Of a stretch of DNA of 7,175 bases, positions 6,161 to 7,175 are shown piece by piece (positions within the stretch are counted from its first letter, which is position 1; each line of letters begins with the position of its first letter). This DNA comes from Myxococcales bacterium. GTDB lineage: Bacteria > Myxococcota_A > UBA9160 > JALSIO01. The stretch is from NCBI GenBank assembly GCA_026989995.1, contig JALSIO010000006.1, positions 1-7,175 of the forward strand. The letters are read 5' to 3'. Both the position numbers and the translations under genes were made by a program. Under the pieces are notes generated by a model. That model was given only the letters and a program-made list of their open reading frames with translations, did no database searches and was not told the DNA's origin.

Positions 6161-6236
6161 CCGATCCGGGCTAGCCTCTCGGGCGGCTGGCCTCCCCGGG
6201 CGGCCGCGGACCCCCGGGGACGGATCGGTGGATCGG
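6161..6236. repeat. Cluster of GGATCGG heptamers, operator-like
   Basis: GGATCGG occurs at 6222-6228 and again at 6230-6236, 8 bp apart in direct orientation, and once inverted at 6161-6167 (CCGATCC). The inverted copy and the first direct copy extend to an 8-bp inverted repeat (6161-6168 with 6221-6228). The space between contains an 8-bp hairpin. The cluster lies upstream of the plsC frame and could be a regulator binding site. No known operator was recognised. Confidence 0.35.
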
Positions 6237-6411
6237 CAGGGGGGCAGCTCCGATGGCGATCGCCAACCGCCGCGGCGTTCCGGAGCCCGGAACCCGCCCG
6301 GAGGAGGCGGATTCGCGAGCCGGGACGGAGGCCGGAGCCGCGGTGCCGCGGCTGCGCGCGCGGGAGGGGTCGGCCGATGCGCGGCCCCGTCCCGCACCGC
6401 CGGATCCCGCC

Positions 6412-7175
6412 ATGGCGCCGACCCGGCCCCTCGAGGTGATCACGGCCGGCCTCAAGATGGTGCTCTGCGTCCTCAACACCATCGTCTGGGGCATTCCGGC
6501 CATCGTCCTCGGGCTGGTGGACCGAAGCGGCGAGTCCGTGATCTGGATCGCCCGTCGCTGGGTGGCGATCTGCCTGGCGATCTGCCGCGTGAAGGTGGAG
6601 GCGGACGGGCAGGAGCACATCGATCCGCGCCAGCCCTACGTCTTCATGTCCAACCACCAGAGCAACTTCGACATCGCCGCGACCATCCACACGCTGCCGG
6701 TCTCCTTCCGCTTCGTGGCCAAGCGGGAGCTGGCGCGGATTCCCATCTTCGGCTGGGCACTGGTCCTCGGCGGGCACATCGTCATCGATCGGGGCAACAC
6801 GGAGCAGGCCGTGGCCAGCCTTCGCCGGGCCGCCGAGAAGATCCGCCGCGGCGTGAACGTGATCATCTATCCCGAGGGTACCCGCAGCCCCACCGGGCGC
6901 CTCGGTCCCTTCAAGAGCGGGGGCTTCTATCTCGCGATGCAGGCGGGGGTTCCCATCCTTCCCGTCAGCGTCTCCGGCAGCCACCGCATCGCTCCGAAGA
7001 AGTCGCTGCGGATCCGCGGCGGCCGGATCAAGGTGGTCTACGGGCGCCCGATCCCCACCGAAGGCCTTCGTCCCGAGGACCGCAAGATGCTCATGGACCG
7101 GGTCCGGGCGGCCATCCTCGCGGGTCTCGATCCGGACCTGCAGGGGTGGACACCGGAAGAGGCGGCGGAGATCCG
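6412..7175 (+). CDS. plsC: 1-acylglycerol-3-phosphate acyltransferase, 3' partial
   Basis: The visible 254 residues belong to the PlsC/AGPAT acyltransferase family, which adds an acyl chain to lysophosphatidic acid to make phosphatidic acid at the inner membrane. A hydrophobic N-terminus (about 9-36) and a second apolar stretch (42-59) precede the catalytic block NHQSNFD, with His82 and Asp87 forming the HX4D motif. Further family blocks are FVAKREL..IPIFGW (101-115), IVIDRGN (123-129), the substrate-binding [10 protein letters not shown] (150-159), FKSGGF and a V-P-I-L-P-V strand. The frame is still open at the right edge, so the C-terminus is missing. Start choice: ATG 6412 gives a normal distance to the HX4D motif but has a weak ribosome binding site. 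In-frame GTG 6343 (GGAG upstream) and ATG 6253 (AGGGGGG at 6238-6244) would add 23 or 53 low-complexity residues. The gene diverges from ssb. Some family members act on other lysophospholipids, so exact specificity is inferred. Confidence 0.9.
   Translation, partial: MAPTRPLEVITAGLKMVLCVLNTIVWGIPAIVLGLVDRSGESVIWIARRWVAICLAICRVKVEADGQEHIDPRQPYVFMSNHQSNFDIAATIHTLPVSFRFVAKRELARIPIFGWALVLGGHIVIDRGNTEQAVASLRRAAEKIRRGVNVIIYPEGTRSPTGRLGPFKSGGFYLAMQAGVPILPVSVSGSHRIAPKKSLRIRGGRIKVVYGRPIPTEGLRPEDRKMLMDRVRAAILAGLDPDLQGWTPEEAAEI

Larger units (their letters stand above)
6026..6411. other. Divergent intergenic region between ssb and plsC
   Basis: This 386-bp stretch carries the upstream signals of two divergent genes. 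Nearest ssb is a candidate promoter at 6065-6093 that includes a G9/C9 run. At 6161-6236 there is a cluster of GGATCGG heptamers, enclosing a GC hairpin (TCCCCGGG at 6193-6200 with CCCGGGGA at 6213-6220). From 6253 an ATG opens a frame continuous with plsC. It encodes about 53 Arg/Pro/Ala/Glu-rich residues and could be an N-terminal extension or untranslated leader. No independent gene is supported. Confidence 0.6.

Noticed and set aside
2986..6984. A stop-free minus-strand frame of more than 1300 codons running antisense to the secreted protein, radC, pilZ and plsC
   Set aside because: It lies opposite well-supported + strand genes, has a low-complexity Arg/Pro/Gly/Ser composition with no recognisable domain, and also runs through the ssb region in a different frame from the real ssb gene. 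Long spurious open frames are expected at this G+C content.

Overview
The window is a GC-rich (by eye roughly three-quarters G+C), densely packed bacterial chromosome segment holding nine genes, eight complete and one cut by the right edge. The gene mix points to a free-living Gram-negative of the broad deltaproteobacterial type (Myxococcota, Binatota or Desulfobacterota-like lineages). The signs are a myxobacterial-style PilZ domain, a PEGA-like secreted protein, GTG and TTG starts, and an ECF sigma/anti-sigma pair. This lineage call is inference; no rRNA or other marker gene is present.

Left part (1-2186, all + strand): a 247-base leader with no supportable gene ends in a perfect 14-bp tandem duplication just before the ribosome binding site of a secreted lytic transglycosylase (248-883). 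A strong 9-bp hairpin follows. Next come moaC (molybdenum cofactor synthesis, 982-1527) and an ECF sigma factor (1536-2186). A candidate ECF-type promoter lies in the Gly/Pro-rich 3' end of moaC.

Middle (2183-5526, all + strand): the sigma gene overlaps by 4 nt a membrane-anchored zinc-finger anti-sigma factor (2183-3028), so the two form a translationally coupled stress-response module. After a long hairpin (3053-3079) comes a secreted PEGA-like protein of unknown function (3106-4329). It is followed by a RadC/UPF0758 JAMM-domain protein (4367-5107) and a PilZ-domain protein (5155-5526).

Right part: the + strand run ends against a convergent ssb gene (complement 5594-6025), with a bulged GC hairpin between them. 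Upstream of ssb a candidate promoter has a nine-base homopolymer filling part of its 17-nt spacer. A 386-bp divergent intergenic region, with an operator-like cluster of GGATCGG heptamers, separates ssb from a 1-acylglycerol-3-phosphate acyltransferase (plsC family, 6412 to the right edge, incomplete).

Most genes are chromosomal housekeeping functions: cell wall turnover, molybdopterin, phospholipid synthesis and DNA maintenance. No mobile element, CRISPR array, tRNA or rRNA was seen. The least described parts are the ECF/anti-sigma pair with its large unassigned extracytoplasmic domain, the neighbouring secreted PEGA-like protein, and the homopolymer-containing ssb promoter candidate.
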